64,000 nucleotides of DNA from an uncultured Eubacteriales bacterium. GTDB lineage: Bacteria > Bacillota > Clostridia > Oscillospirales > Oscillospiraceae. Below are positions 1 to 8,733 of this stretch, piece after piece; position 1 is the stretch's first letter, and the number at the start of each line of letters is the position of its first letter. The stretch lies in NCBI GenBank assembly GCA_900550165.1, contig URQY01000001.1:79556-143555 (forward strand). Direction: 5' to 3'. The notes below the pieces were generated by a model, which made no database searches, was not told the DNA's origin, and worked only from the letters and a program-made list of their open reading frames with translations. Both the position numbers and the translations under genes were made by a program.

Positions 1-1
1 A

Positions 2-175
2 AATGCCGAGTACCTCGGCGACCTCCGCGTCATCAAGGAGAAGGGCATCACCTTCGGCCCCGTCGCAGAGCAAGACGCCGTCCCCGACTTCTACCCGTAC
101 TGGTTTGCATGGGCTGAGTTCTCCGTCGAGGAGACCCTGACCCGCAACCCGAAAAGCTACCAACACCTGCTTTAA
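2..175 (+). CDS. Phage protein, C-terminal fragment (truncated by window start)
   Basis: An open frame enters from the left edge and stops with TAA at 173-175, leaving 57 visible residues ending in KSYQHLL. It sits 47 bases before the tail sheath gene. In contractile-tail phages this slot is usually a head-tail connector or tail completion protein, so that role is inferred from position only. The visible tail (many aromatic and acidic residues) contains no motif I recognise. Confidence 0.6.
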   Translation, partial: NAEYLGDLRVIKEKGITFGPVAEQDAVPDFYPYWFAWAEFSVEETLTRNPKSYQHLL

Positions 176-222
176 GGGCAGCCGCTCGGCTGCTCTAATT
201 TCATGCAAAGGAGGATAAGCAG

Positions 223-1734
223 ATGGCAAACGAATACCTCTACGGCGCCTACGGCCACATCGGCGAGACCGTGGCACAGAGCGCCGTGCAGGCGGGCACC
301 ACGCCGGTCTATATCGGCACGGCACCCGTCAACCTCGTGCGCGACTTCGGCAAGGCCGGCATCATCAACGCGCCGATCAAGATCACCAGTCTGGTCGACG
401 CTCAGAAGAAGATCGGCTACTCGTCCGACTGGGGCACCTTTACCCTGTGCGAGGCCGTGTACGCGCATTTCAACAACACCCTCGGGAACATCGGCCCGAT
501 CTACGTCATCAATGTGCTCGACCCCTCCGCGGGCAAGCACCGCAAGGAGACGGTCACTACCAAGACCCTCACCTTCACCGGCGGCCGCGCCGAGTTCGCC
601 AGCGACAAGATCATCCTCGACACCCTGACCATCGCAAAGAATGACAGCGGCAACTACGTCGAGGGCACCGACTACGCTGTGGACTATAACTTCACCAAGG
701 GCACGGTCATCATCACCAGCCTGAAGGACGACGCGCAGCTCGCCGGCAGCCTGACGGCCAGCTTCAGCGAGGTGGACGACTCTGAGATCGCAGACAGCGA
801 CATCATCGGCGGCGTCACCTCCTCCGGCGAGTACAGCGGCCTGAGCGCGATCGCGCTGCTCTATCCCGAGCAGTTCGCGGTCTGCAATCTGATCGCGGCC
901 CCCGGCTGGAGTCACAGCCCTGCCGTCTACAACGCCATGCTGACGACCTGCAAGAAGATCAACGGCCACTGGGACGCCTTCGTCGTGGCCGACCTGCCCC
1001 TCGTGGACAGTACCGCGCAGGCGGTCGACACGATCACCAAGGCGATCGCATGGAAGAAGGCCAACGCCTTCACCGGCGAGCGTTCTAAGGTCTACTGGCC
1101 GCAGGCTGTGGACAACCTCGGCAACGTGTTCCACCTGAGCACGCTGGCCGTGGTCGAGCTCATGCGCGCCGACTTCAGCCACAACAGCGTCCCGATGGAG
1201 ACCTGCGGCAACAAGGCGATCCCCGTCATCAAGCAGTATTTCGGCGCCAACGCGAAAAACCGCGGCTTCGACCAGCAGAGCGGCAAGGAGCTGACGCAGA
1301 ACGGCATCAGCACCGCCGTGGCATGGGGAGGCGAATGGGTACTGTGGGGCGACCATACGGCTGCCTACACCTACGGCGCAGACGTGGATCCACGCGCGAT
1401 CTTCGACGTCTCCATGCGGATGCTCATGCACATCACCAACGACTTCCAGCGCGAGTGGAGCCCGGAGATCGACGAGCCCATGACCCGCGCACTGAAGGAT
1501 CGCATCATCAACCGCGAGCAGGAGAAGCTCGACGGCTATGTCAGCATGGGCGCGCTGCTCGGATCCCCTGTGATCCTGTTCCTCGAGAGCGAGAACAGCA
1601 CCACCGACGTGATGAATGGCGACTTCCGCTGGGACATCGCCGTCACCCCGACCCCGCCCCTCAAGTCTGCGAGCGTCTACGTCGCCTACACCGACGCGGG
1701 CTTCTCCGTCTACTACGAAGGAGGTGACGAGTAA
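223..1734 (+). CDS. Phage tail sheath protein
   Basis: A 503-residue protein of the contractile tail sheath family (P2 FI / PBSX XkdK type). The subunits form the contracting outer tube that drives DNA injection. The N-terminal region (about 1-100) and C-terminal region (about 290-503) look like the conserved sheath core. Residues about 109-185 form an extra beta-rich segment with DTLTIAK and TDYAVDY motifs, which recurs in the gpJ-like protein at 7342-8733. The start is preceded by AAAGGAGG. The stop overlaps the tube gene start (TAATGG), so the two are translationally coupled. The sheath-then-tube order strongly supports the call. Confidence 0.93.
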   Translation: MANEYLYGAYGHIGETVAQSAVQAGTTPVYIGTAPVNLVRDFGKAGIINAPIKITSLVDAQKKIGYSSDWGTFTLCEAVYAHFNNTLGNIGPIYVINVLDPSAGKHRKETVTTKTLTFTGGRAEFASDKIILDTLTIAKNDSGNYVEGTDYAVDYNFTKGTVIITSLKDDAQLAGSLTASFSEVDDSEIADSDIIGGVTSSGEYSGLSAIALLYPEQFAVCNLIAAPGWSHSPAVYNAMLTTCKKINGHWDAFVVADLPLVDSTAQAVDTITKAIAWKKANAFTGERSKVYWPQAVDNLGNVFHLSTLAVVELMRADFSHNSVPMETCGNKAIPVIKQYFGANAKNRGFDQQSGKELTQNGISTAVAWGGEWVLWGDHTAAYTYGADVDPRAIFDVSMRMLMHITNDFQREWSPEIDEPMTRALKDRIINREQEKLDGYVSMGALLGSPVILFLESENSTTDVMNGDFRWDIAVTPTPPLKSASVYVAYTDAGFSVYYEGGDE

Positions 1735-2246
1735 TGGCAAACCTGTGGCTCGACCTGAAGGGCCCCATCCTCGCCGATACCGTCTATGTGGACGGCGTTC
1801 TCGCCGCCAAGGACGTGACCATCGCCCTGCCTCCCGTCAACCTTGTGACGGCTGACTTCAAGGCGATGGGAACCTACACGGCGCCGCTGCCCGGCCAGAT
1901 CGAGGCGATGGAGGCATCCATCACCAAGATCGGCATTGACCTCGGCCTGCGCAGCCTCGTCAAGCTGACGAGCAAGACCATCGAGATCCGCTGGGCGCAG
2001 GACGTCAAGCTCTCCGACGGCTCCACCAAGACCGAAGGCTGCAAGGCGTTCCTCCGCTGCGTCTCCAAGGGCATCCCCGGCCTGAGCGTGGATCCCGGCA
2101 ACGCCAGCGAGAACGAGATCGCGCTGGCCGTCAGCCGCTACCAGCTTTTCGTCGCTGGCAACGAATACTGGCTGATCGACCAGCTCAACACCATCATGCG
2201 CGTCGGCGGCGTCGACTACGCCAAGGACATCCGCAGCGTCCTGTAA
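1734..2246 (+). CDS. Phage major tail tube protein
   Basis: A 170-residue tail tube protein of the P2 FII family, forming the inner rigid tube inside the sheath through which DNA passes. Length and the position directly after the sheath gene match the family. The sequence shows the usual alternating beta-strand pattern (for example around IEIRWAQDVK) and a hydrophilic middle. The start overlaps the sheath stop codon. A small inverted repeat with GGCGTCGCC...GGCGGCGCC lies just after the stop at about 2253-2277 and may slow transcription or protect the transcript. Confidence 0.92.
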   Translation: MANLWLDLKGPILADTVYVDGVLAAKDVTIALPPVNLVTADFKAMGTYTAPLPGQIEAMEASITKIGIDLGLRSLVKLTSKTIEIRWAQDVKLSDGSTKTEGCKAFLRCVSKGIPGLSVDPGNASENEIALAVSRYQLFVAGNEYWLIDQLNTIMRVGGVDYAKDIRSVL

Positions 2247-2301
2247 CAAGAAGGGCGTCGCCTCCGTGGCGGCGCCCTCTATTTATCGAAAGGAGACACA
2301 C

Positions 2302-2709
2302 ATGGAAAAGCTGACACTCCAGAACCCCATCACCATCAACGGCAAAAAGGTCAAGACTCTGACCTATGACACCGACGCGATCACCGTGGGAATGTTTGCC
2401 GATGCTGAGGCTCGCAAGCTCCGCGCGACCTCCAACAAGGGCGGCGGCAGCGCCGGCGCCTGCGAGCTCGACTACTCCCTGCACGCCTATCTCGCCATGA
2501 TGGCGATCGTCGCCGTCAACAGCGACATCGACGTCAGCGACCTCGAGCGCATCAGCGGCCCCGACGTCATGGAGCTTATGAGGATCGGCCGAAATTTTAC
2601 TACGGCGAGGTCGGCGGCACAATCCGAGGAAAGCGGCTCGGAGAGCTCGTCCGAGACTACTCTCGAGCCTTCCACACCTCAGTCGGCGAGCTCCGACGGG
2701 AACGCCTGA
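2302..2709 (+). CDS. Tail assembly chaperone, zero-frame product (gpE/XkdN-like)
   Basis: A 135-residue protein between tube and tape measure genes, the usual slot for the paired tail chaperones that coat the tape measure during assembly. An AAAGGAG site precedes ATG 2302; an upstream ATG at 2266 lacks one. The N-terminal two thirds is folded-looking. After residue 98 the frame becomes a Ser/Glu-rich low-complexity tail, typical of a zero-frame extension after a programmed slip site. The slippery heptamer A AAT TTT lies at 2592-2598. Confidence 0.75.
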   Translation: MEKLTLQNPITINGKKVKTLTYDTDAITVGMFADAEARKLRATSNKGGGSAGACELDYSLHAYLAMMAIVAVNSDIDVSDLERISGPDVMELMRIGRNFTTARSAAQSEESGSESSSETTLEPSTPQSASSDGNA

Positions 2710-2816
2710 CCGACTTCCTGATGGAATACTACGAGGCAGCCGAGGAGGCCAAGCGGCAACGCGACAAGGCCGCCTCAATGCCCCGGAATAACTTCAGGAA
2801 ATACAGAAGGAGGTGA
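2598..2816 (+). CDS. Tail assembly chaperone, -1 frameshift extension (gpE+E'/gpG-GT type)
   Basis: After the heptamer A AAT TTT (2592-2598, codons CGA AAT TTT ACT in the zero frame) the -1 frame is open to TGA 2814-2816, giving YYGEVGG... and ending RNNFRKYRRR. A fusion from ATG 2302 would be 171 residues. This frame has no good start of its own and a well-formed, charged, helical composition (EYYEAAEEAKRQRDKA), unlike the low-complexity zero-frame tail, so it is very likely expressed by -1 slippage as in lambda G-GT and P2 E-E'. The frameshift itself is inferred from the sequence. Confidence 0.72.
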   Translation, partial: YYGEVGGTIRGKRLGELVRDYSRAFHTSVGELRRERLTDFLMEYYEAAEEAKRQRDKAASMPRNNFRKYRRR

Positions 2817-2821
2817 CACTG

Positions 2822-4942
2822 ATGGCAGGCAAAAACAAGATCATGCAGGCCGTCGTCAGCTTCGCCGGCACCATCGACCCCTCCCTCGGGAAGGCGATGG
2901 ACAACGTCGCGGGACACCTCGACAAAGTAAACTGGAAGGCCGTTGCCGTCGGTGCTGCCGTGGGCGGCATCGCTGTGGCAACGGGCAAGGCGGTCGTCGA
3001 GGCCGGGAAGTATCTGGCAGAGCTGGGCGACGACTACAACAAAGCCATGAACCAGCTCTCTGCATCTACCGGCGCCACCGGCGACGAGCTGGACGCGCTG
3101 GGTGAGAGCGTAAAAAACATCTACGCGCAGAACCTCGGCGAGGACTTCAACGACGTGGCCGAAGGGCTGGCCGCTACGCAGAAAGCGAGCGATCTGGCAG
3201 GTGAAGCACTGGAGCAGGCCACCGCGGCCGGCTTCGTGCTGCGTGACACCTTCGACTACGACATCAGTGAAAGCGCCAGAGCCGCCTCGGCTCTGATGAA
3301 AAACTTCAACATCAGCGCCGAAGAAGCCTACGGCCTAATCGCCACCGGCGCACAGAACGGCGCAGACAAAAACGGCGACCTGCTCGACACCCTGAACGAA
3401 TACTCGGCGCAGTTTGCGGCCCTCGGCCTGAGCGCCGACCAGTTCATGGGCTCCCTCGTGGAAGGCGCTGACGCCGGCCTGTTCAGCATCGACAAAGTGG
3501 CCGACGCCGTCAAGGAGTTCAACATCAGAGCGAAAGACGGCAGCGACAGCAGCGCCGAAGCCTTCAAGGGCCTCGGCCTCAACTCCGACAAAATGTTCGC
3601 GGCCTTTGCAGCCGGCGGCGAGACCGCGCAGGCTGCATTTTTCGACACCGTCGAGGCTCTGAACAAGCTCGAGGATCCTCTCAAGCGCAACGAGATCGGC
3701 GTCGCACTGTTTGGCTCGCAGTTCGAGGATCTGGAGGCGGGCATCCTGCCCGTGCTCGGGGACATCGAGACCGCAGCCTATGACGGCGCCGCTGCACTCC
3801 AGCAGATCAACGACGTCAAGTACAACGACCTCGGCTCTGCCTTCGAGGCGGTCAAGAGGTCGGCCGAAGTGGCTCTGCTGCCTATGGCGTCGATGATCGC
3901 CAACACACTGACATCGCTGGCCCCGATCCTGACCGACACCTTCGAGGAAATCAGCCCGGTCATCACCGACACGCTCAACGCTTGTATGCCGTTTGTGCAG
4001 GACTTCCTCGTCGGCATGGGCGACACCCTGAAGAAGGTCATGCCGATGGTCACGGAGCTGGCTGCGGGCATCCTGCCACTACTGGCTCAGCTCGTGGGCT
4101 CGTTCCTGCCGCCTCTGCTCGACCTCGCACAGCAGCTACTCCCGCCGCTCATGCAGATCGTTCAGGCTATTCTACCGCCGATCGCCAGCATCCTTGCCAC
4201 CGTGCTCCCGATGCTGACGCAGATCATCTCGACCGTGCTGCCTGTGCTGGCGAACCTGATCGCCGCGCTGCTGCCGGTCATCACCCCGCTGCTGGAGGTT
4301 GCCCTGCAAATCGTCAACAGCGTCATCATGCCGCTGCTGCCTCCGCTGATGCAACTGATCGAGGCCCTGCTGCCCCCGGTCGTGAGCCTGCTCAATGCGA
4401 TCATGCCGCTCCTCTCGCCCCTGCTGGCTATTCTGGAGCCCATCGCAAGCGTGCTCGGCACGATCGTCGGCTGGGTATCGAAGATTGTCAGCTTCGGCTC
4501 CGGCGTCATCAGCAAGATCGCGGGCCTGTTTGGAGGTGGAGGCGGCGGCAGCGCCGACGTTTCCGGCTATGCGACCGGCGGCTTCACGAGTGGCCCGTCC
4601 ATCGCGGGCGAGGATCCGCGCTATCCGACCGAGGCGGTCATCAGTTTCAACCCTGCGTACCGCTCGCAAAACCTGTCCTACTGGGCCGAGGCTGGCCGGA
4701 TGCTGGGCGCATCCAGCGAGGCCGACTACGAGCCCATCAGCAGCGGATCGGGCACGGCTGTGGTCTATGACCTGAGCGGCCTGTCCTTCTCACCTCAGAT
4801 CAAGGTCGAGGGCGACACCGACGAGGACGCCCTGATCCGAAAGCTCCGCGACCTCGAGCCAGAGTTCATCGACTTCATCCTCGAGGCACTCAGCAGAAGG
4901 GAGGGCGGTGCCTATGTCACAGCAGACAGTCGGCTTTATTGA
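2822..4942 (+). CDS. Phage tail tape measure protein
   Basis: A 706-residue tape measure protein that sets tail length and fills the tail lumen. ATG 2822 is chosen because AAGGAGG lies 8 bases upstream; a GTG at 2813 falls inside that site. Residues about 40-65 form a Gly/Ala-rich hydrophobic stretch. Residues about 395-545 are a long Leu/Pro/Ile-rich array of short repeats of the LLPPLxxx type, typical of tape measure proteins and probably membrane-active at ejection. A Gly-rich linker (GLFGGGGGGS) follows. It is the longest gene of the tail module and follows the chaperone pair. Confidence 0.92.
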   Translation: MAGKNKIMQAVVSFAGTIDPSLGKAMDNVAGHLDKVNWKAVAVGAAVGGIAVATGKAVVEAGKYLAELGDDYNKAMNQLSASTGATGDELDALGESVKNIYAQNLGEDFNDVAEGLAATQKASDLAGEALEQATAAGFVLRDTFDYDISESARAASALMKNFNISAEEAYGLIATGAQNGADKNGDLLDTLNEYSAQFAALGLSADQFMGSLVEGADAGLFSIDKVADAVKEFNIRAKDGSDSSAEAFKGLGLNSDKMFAAFAAGGETAQAAFFDTVEALNKLEDPLKRNEIGVALFGSQFEDLEAGILPVLGDIETAAYDGAAALQQINDVKYNDLGSAFEAVKRSAEVALLPMASMIANTLTSLAPILTDTFEEISPVITDTLNACMPFVQDFLVGMGDTLKKVMPMVTELAAGILPLLAQLVGSFLPPLLDLAQQLLPPLMQIVQAILPPIASILATVLPMLTQIISTVLPVLANLIAALLPVITPLLEVALQIVNSVIMPLLPPLMQLIEALLPPVVSLLNAIMPLLSPLLAILEPIASVLGTIVGWVSKIVSFGSGVISKIAGLFGGGGGGSADVSGYATGGFTSGPSIAGEDPRYPTEAVISFNPAYRSQNLSYWAEAGRMLGASSEADYEPISSGSGTAVVYDLSGLSFSPQIKVEGDTDEDALIRKLRDLEPEFIDFILEALSRREGGAYVTADSRLY

Positions 4943-5138
4943 TTATGTGGCGCAGGGCGGCGACACCTTCGACAGCATCGCGCTCGTCGCCTATAACGAG
5001 GAGCGCATGGCGAGCACCATCATCGAGGCCAACCCCGACCTCAGCGACGTGCTGATCTTCGAGGGCGGCGAGGCTGTGCGGATCCCGATCGTCGAGACTG
5101 TGGAGACGCCGGAGACCCTGCCGCCGTGGAGGAGGTGA
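4914..5138 (+). CDS. Tail protein X (LysM-like)
   Basis: A 74-residue small tail protein. The pattern YVAQGGDTFDSIALVAY...NPDLSD is a LysM-like fold, as in P2 gpX, which binds in the baseplate/tail region. It overlaps the tape measure end by 29 bases in another frame. ATG 4914 has a GGGAGGG site upstream; the GTG at 4908 is less well placed. The end GGAGGAGGTGA also supplies the ribosome site for the next gene. Order tape measure, X, D matches P2-like phages. Confidence 0.82.
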   Translation: MSQQTVGFIDYVAQGGDTFDSIALVAYNEERMASTIIEANPDLSDVLIFEGGEAVRIPIVETVETPETLPPWRR

Positions 5139-5142
5139 CGCC

Positions 5143-6063
5143 GTGAAGATCTTATACGAAGGCGTCGACATCTACCCGGACGTCAGCGTCCACCGCTGCT
5201 ATCACGATATGTACGCCGAAAAGCAGAGCGACGAGCTGCTGCTCAAGCTCAACGACACCCGCGAGCTGTGGGACTCGTGGAACCCCAAGAAGGGCGACAC
5301 CATCGCCATCGAGGACGGCGCTGCCAAGACGGGCAAAATGTTCGTCGAGAGCGTCGTCCCCGAGTCCGGCATCATCACCCTGCGGGCCTATTCCGTCCCG
5401 CAGTCTGCGAAGGATAAGCGGAGCAAATCGTGGGAAAAGGTCAAGTTCCTGCAACTGGCTCAGGAGATCGCCGGCCGCCACGGCCTGACGCTCGAGACCT
5501 ACGGGATCACCGACCAGACCTACGACTACGTCGAGCAGAACAACCTCGCAGACTTCGCATTTTTTCAAAACCGCTGCACCCTCGAGGGCGCGGCGTTTCT
5601 GGTGTATGACGGCAAGCTGGTCGTCTACGACGAGGCGTACATGGAAAGCCAGCAGCCCGTCGACACCATCACCATCACCCCGGCCAATGACTTCGAGTAC
5701 CGCGACGAGGGCGCCAACGCCTACGGCTCGGCCGAAGCCGTCAACGGCGGTCTGACCGGCACCTTCGCAGCCCCGAACGGCGGCGACAAGGTGCTGCGCC
5801 GGATCCTACCCTTCCGCATGACTGACCAGAGCGAGGCCGACCGCTTCGCCAAGGGCCTCCTCCGGGACGCCAACAAAAACGCGACCGTCGGCACCCTCTG
5901 GACGGGCTCGCTGCTGCGAGACTATGCGGCGGGCTCTGTGGTCACGCTGGCGACCGAGGGCGTTAAGTCGTGGGACGGCACGGCCTTCATCAGCCGGATC
6001 CGGCACGACTACGTCAAGACGCGGAGCAAGCTATACCTCCGCAAGCCACTGGAGGGATATTGA
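5143..6063 (+). CDS. Phage late control protein D / baseplate hub (gpD family)
   Basis: A 306-residue protein of the gpD/XkdQ/T4 gp27-like hub family, which forms the ring on which the spike sits at the tip of the tail tube. It starts at GTG 5143, with AGGAGGTGA immediately upstream. The region RCTLEGAAFLVYDGKLVVYDE and the C-terminal part with an oligonucleotide-fold-like stretch (GSVVTLATEGVKSWDGTAFI) fit the family. The stop TGA overlaps the following ATG (TGATG), indicating coupling with the spike gene. Confidence 0.85.
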   Translation: MKILYEGVDIYPDVSVHRCYHDMYAEKQSDELLLKLNDTRELWDSWNPKKGDTIAIEDGAAKTGKMFVESVVPESGIITLRAYSVPQSAKDKRSKSWEKVKFLQLAQEIAGRHGLTLETYGITDQTYDYVEQNNLADFAFFQNRCTLEGAAFLVYDGKLVVYDEAYMESQQPVDTITITPANDFEYRDEGANAYGSAEAVNGGLTGTFAAPNGGDKVLRRILPFRMTDQSEADRFAKGLLRDANKNATVGTLWTGSLLRDYAAGSVVTLATEGVKSWDGTAFISRIRHDYVKTRSKLYLRKPLEGY

Positions 6064-6473
6064 TGAACAGCAACAACCAAATGATCCAGAAGGGCAAGAT
6101 CTCCAGCGTGGAGGGAAAGGCCGACAGGAACGGCGACAAAACCACGGCCAGAGTGCTCCCGAGCACCGCCGACAGCATGGTCACACGACCGCTGACGATC
6201 CCGTGGTATCTGCGCGGAGAGATGGGAAACCTGACCCCCGGCACAGAAGTCGCCTATGCTATGTTCGAGGACGGCACCGGCATCATCCTCTCCCGCATGG
6301 ACGGAGAGTGGGACGGTATCGTCCCGGGCGACATCACCGTCAAGAAGGGCGCGCTCACGATGCAGGACAAGGGCATCAGCGTCCCGTCGGCAGACGTGAC
6401 CGCCACGGGCATCAGCCTGACCGGCCACACCCACACCGACAGCATGGGAGGCGGCACTTCTGGCCCGCAGTAA
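6063..6473 (+). CDS. Baseplate spike / assembly protein (gpV-like)
   Basis: A 136-residue spike-type protein. ATG 6063 overlaps the previous stop. Residues about 10-90 form an OB-like domain (RPLTIPWYLRGEMGNLTPGTEV), followed by short beta repeats (DITVKKGALTMQDKG, ISVPSADVTATGISLTG) as in trimeric beta-helix spikes. The C-terminal GHTHTD resembles the HxH iron-binding tip of P2 gpV and similar spikes. It is shorter than P2 gpV (211 aa), as is common in Firmicute phages. Confidence 0.8.
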   Translation: MNSNNQMIQKGKISSVEGKADRNGDKTTARVLPSTADSMVTRPLTIPWYLRGEMGNLTPGTEVAYAMFEDGTGIILSRMDGEWDGIVPGDITVKKGALTMQDKGISVPSADVTATGISLTGHTHTDSMGGGTSGPQ

Positions 6474-6485
6474 GGAGGGATAGAC

Positions 6486-7040
6486 ATGGCCGTCATGGCA
6501 TCATGGAACGGCAAGACGTGGGGCGTCTCCAGCCAGAGGATCGCCGCCCTGAATGGCGTCTCATCCAGCGTCGAGCTCGACACGGAAAACAGCGACGACA
6601 AGGCCGGATCCCCGGCCACCAAGACCAAGGCGCTCAAGCTGCAAAGCATGAGCTTCGACTTCGATCTGGCGTCTGCTGTGGGCGGCGACGCCCGGGGAGA
6701 GTTCGAGTCGTGGACGTCGCTGGTCGGGCAGTACGCCCCCTTCTATCTGGCCGGCCGGCGCTTCGGCCCGGCCAATCTTCAGCTCACCGGCGTCAGCCTC
6801 TCAGACACCACACTCGACAACCTCGGCCGGATCCTGAAGGGCAAGATCACGATCAACCTGACGGAATACGCCGAGGAGGCCAGCAGCAAGAAGGCCGGCG
6901 CAGGCGGATCGAGCAAAAGCTCGTCCGCGGCCGGCGTCTCGTCCTCTGGCGGCGTCGGCCGGCGTCTGAGCGCCGTCACCGTCGGAGCATCCAGCAGCGA
7001 CAAAGCTGCGAAGAAACCCAACAACGCACAGCTCAAGTAA
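6486..7040 (+). CDS. Phage tail/baseplate protein, gpU-like
   Basis: A 184-residue protein between the spike and the gp25-type wedge gene. The first 130 residues (for example WTSLVGQYAPFYLAGRRFG and ITINLTEYAEE) look like the gpU group of P2-like tail proteins, which repeat a statement-like beta fold around the tail tip. The last 55 residues are Ser/Ala/Gly-rich and probably disordered. The start has AAGGAGGGATAG upstream. The family link is by shape and gene order, so it is uncertain; a plain unknown baseplate component is the alternative. Confidence 0.5.
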   Translation: MAVMASWNGKTWGVSSQRIAALNGVSSSVELDTENSDDKAGSPATKTKALKLQSMSFDFDLASAVGGDARGEFESWTSLVGQYAPFYLAGRRFGPANLQLTGVSLSDTTLDNLGRILKGKITINLTEYAEEASSKKAGAGGSSKSSSAAGVSSSGGVGRRLSAVTVGASSSDKAAKKPNNAQLK

Positions 7041-7054
7041 AGCGAGGTGATCCC

Positions 7055-7327
7055 ATGAAAGCATCCGGCAACGGAGCGCCCGAGATCTGTGTGCAGAACC
7101 TCCTCAAGACCATCCGCGGGGAGGTGCCCTATGAGCGCATCAAGGGGATCGACCGCACGCTGATCGACAAGCCGAGCGAAACCGCTGCGACCGATCTGGC
7201 CGCCGACGTGGAGTTCCTCGTGGAAACCTACGAGCCCCGCGTGCAGCTCAGTGACTCCGACCTGAAGGCTCTGACCGCTCAGGCCGGCGACTTCGAGCTG
7301 CGGGCCAGCATCGACAACATCACATGA
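7055..7327 (+). CDS. Baseplate wedge protein (gpW / T4 gp25-like)
   Basis: A 90-residue protein with GCGAGGTGA before ATG 7055. It carries the compact pattern of gp25/gpW wedge proteins (LLKTIRGEVPYERIKGIDRTL ... ADVEFLVETYEPRV), which link the sheath to the baseplate wedge. The stop overlaps the ATG at 7324 (ACATGA), immediately before the gpJ gene, as in the P2 W-J pair. Size is at the lower end of the family. Confidence 0.75.
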   Translation: MKASGNGAPEICVQNLLKTIRGEVPYERIKGIDRTLIDKPSETAATDLAADVEFLVETYEPRVQLSDSDLKALTAQAGDFELRASIDNIT

Positions 7328-7341
7328 AGGAGGTGAACAGC

Positions 7342-8733
7342 GTGAGCGACGCGACAAACACCTACGGCGAGGACATCAAACTCACCACGACAGACGCGAG
7401 CACCCTATACAAGACCATCATCACCGAGCTTGAAAAGGGCGCCGGCGAGCCGCTCTACCCGGGCGACGAGCGCCGGATCTTCGGCGAGGCTCTCGTGCCC
7501 GTGTTCGTTGCCCTCTACAACAGCCTCAACGACGTCGGCCGGCAGACGCTCCTCCGCTATGCGAGGGGCGAGGTGCTGGACGCCATCGGCGAGCGACAGG
7601 ACGTGAAACGACTGGAAGGCACACCGGCCAAGACGACCATGCGCTTCTCCGTCTCCACGCCGCAGGAGAAAAACATCATCATTCCGAAGTGGACGAAGGT
7701 GACGCCGGACAGCGAAAACTATTTTGCAACCGACGAGATCGCTGTGCTGCAAGCTGGCGCCTACTCTGTGGAGGTGCCGACCTCGGCCGTGAGCAACGGC
7801 ACGAAGTTCAACGGCTACGCAGCCGGCACGATCACCACCCTTGTCGACCTGATCCCCTACATCGAGTCCGTCACCAATCTGACCGAAACGGCCGGAGGCG
7901 ATGACGGCGAGCCCTACACCACCGAGGGCGACAACCGCCTCCGCGAGCGGATCCGTCTGGCGCCCGCCAAGAGATCCACCGCGGGCCCTGAACAGGCTTA
8001 CATCTACTGGGTAATGACGGCCGACAGCTCCATCGTGGACGCAAAGGCCGTCAGCGAGAAGGAAACCGTCAGCGAGACCCTCACGGTCTACGACGGCAAA
8101 GCCTTCAAGGGCGGCGGCACACTTCTGACCGACACCCTCGTCGTGAAGGCCCACGGGCAGAGCACGGCGGCGGTCAAGGACACGGACTACACCGTCGACT
8201 ACGCCGACGGCCTGCTGGCCATCACGCTCAAGGGCAGTCTCGCGGCTGCTGAAAGCATCGACATCATCATCACCCGCACGCTGGAGGGCTGCGTCAAGAT
8301 CGTGCCCCTGCTGGAAGGCGGCGGGATCCCCGACGCTGCCATGCTGGTGAAGGTGCTGGACGTGGTCAACGCCAAGGACATCCGGCCACTCACTGACAAA
8401 GTGAGCGCCGTGCCCCCGGAGGTCGAGACCTACGACATCGAGATCGTGTACTACACCACGCCGGAGAGCGAGGCCGAGGTGATCGCCAACGTCGAAGGCA
8501 CAGGCGGCGCGATCGACCGCTACAACGAGTGGCAAGTCGCAGCCCTCGGCCGGGACATCAACCCCGACCAGCTCCGCAAGCGGATCCTCTCGCCTTCGTG
8601 GGGAGAGAACCTGACAGGCGCCTTCCGCGTGGACGTCGTCAAGCCGACCTACAAGGCCCTCGACGACACGCAAGTCGCCAAATTCAGCGGCCACCTGACT
8701 GTCAGCCACAAGGTCGAGAGCGAGGTGGTGTAA
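7342..8733 (+). CDS. Baseplate assembly protein J (gpJ / gp6-like)
   Basis: A 463-residue baseplate_J family protein, the main wedge ring component of contractile tails. GTG 7342 is preferred over ATG 7324 because the ribosome site AAGGAGGT occupies 7327-7334. The N-terminal part (FGEALVPVFVALYNSLNDVGRQTLLRYARG) and the motif EGDNRLRERIRLAPAKRSTAGP are characteristic. An extra segment of about 75 residues (about 241-318, with DTLVVK and TDYTVDY) is inserted and resembles one in the sheath protein. Confidence 0.9.
   Translation: MSDATNTYGEDIKLTTTDASTLYKTIITELEKGAGEPLYPGDERRIFGEALVPVFVALYNSLNDVGRQTLLRYARGEVLDAIGERQDVKRLEGTPAKTTMRFSVSTPQEKNIIIPKWTKVTPDSENYFATDEIAVLQAGAYSVEVPTSAVSNGTKFNGYAAGTITTLVDLIPYIESVTNLTETAGGDDGEPYTTEGDNRLRERIRLAPAKRSTAGPEQAYIYWVMTADSSIVDAKAVSEKETVSETLTVYDGKAFKGGGTLLTDTLVVKAHGQSTAAVKDTDYTVDYADGLLAITLKGSLAAAESIDIIITRTLEGCVKIVPLLEGGGIPDAAMLVKVLDVVNAKDIRPLTDKVSAVPPEVETYDIEIVYYTTPESEAEVIANVEGTGGAIDRYNEWQVAALGRDINPDQLRKRILSPSWGENLTGAFRVDVVKPTYKALDDTQVAKFSGHLTVSHKVESEVV

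Noticed and set aside
172..1740. A 522-codon open frame on the minus strand opposite the sheath gene
   Set aside because: It mirrors the sheath codons in a GC-rich gene and has Val/Ala/Arg/Gly-rich composition without motifs or ribosome site; the plus-strand gene is clearly real.
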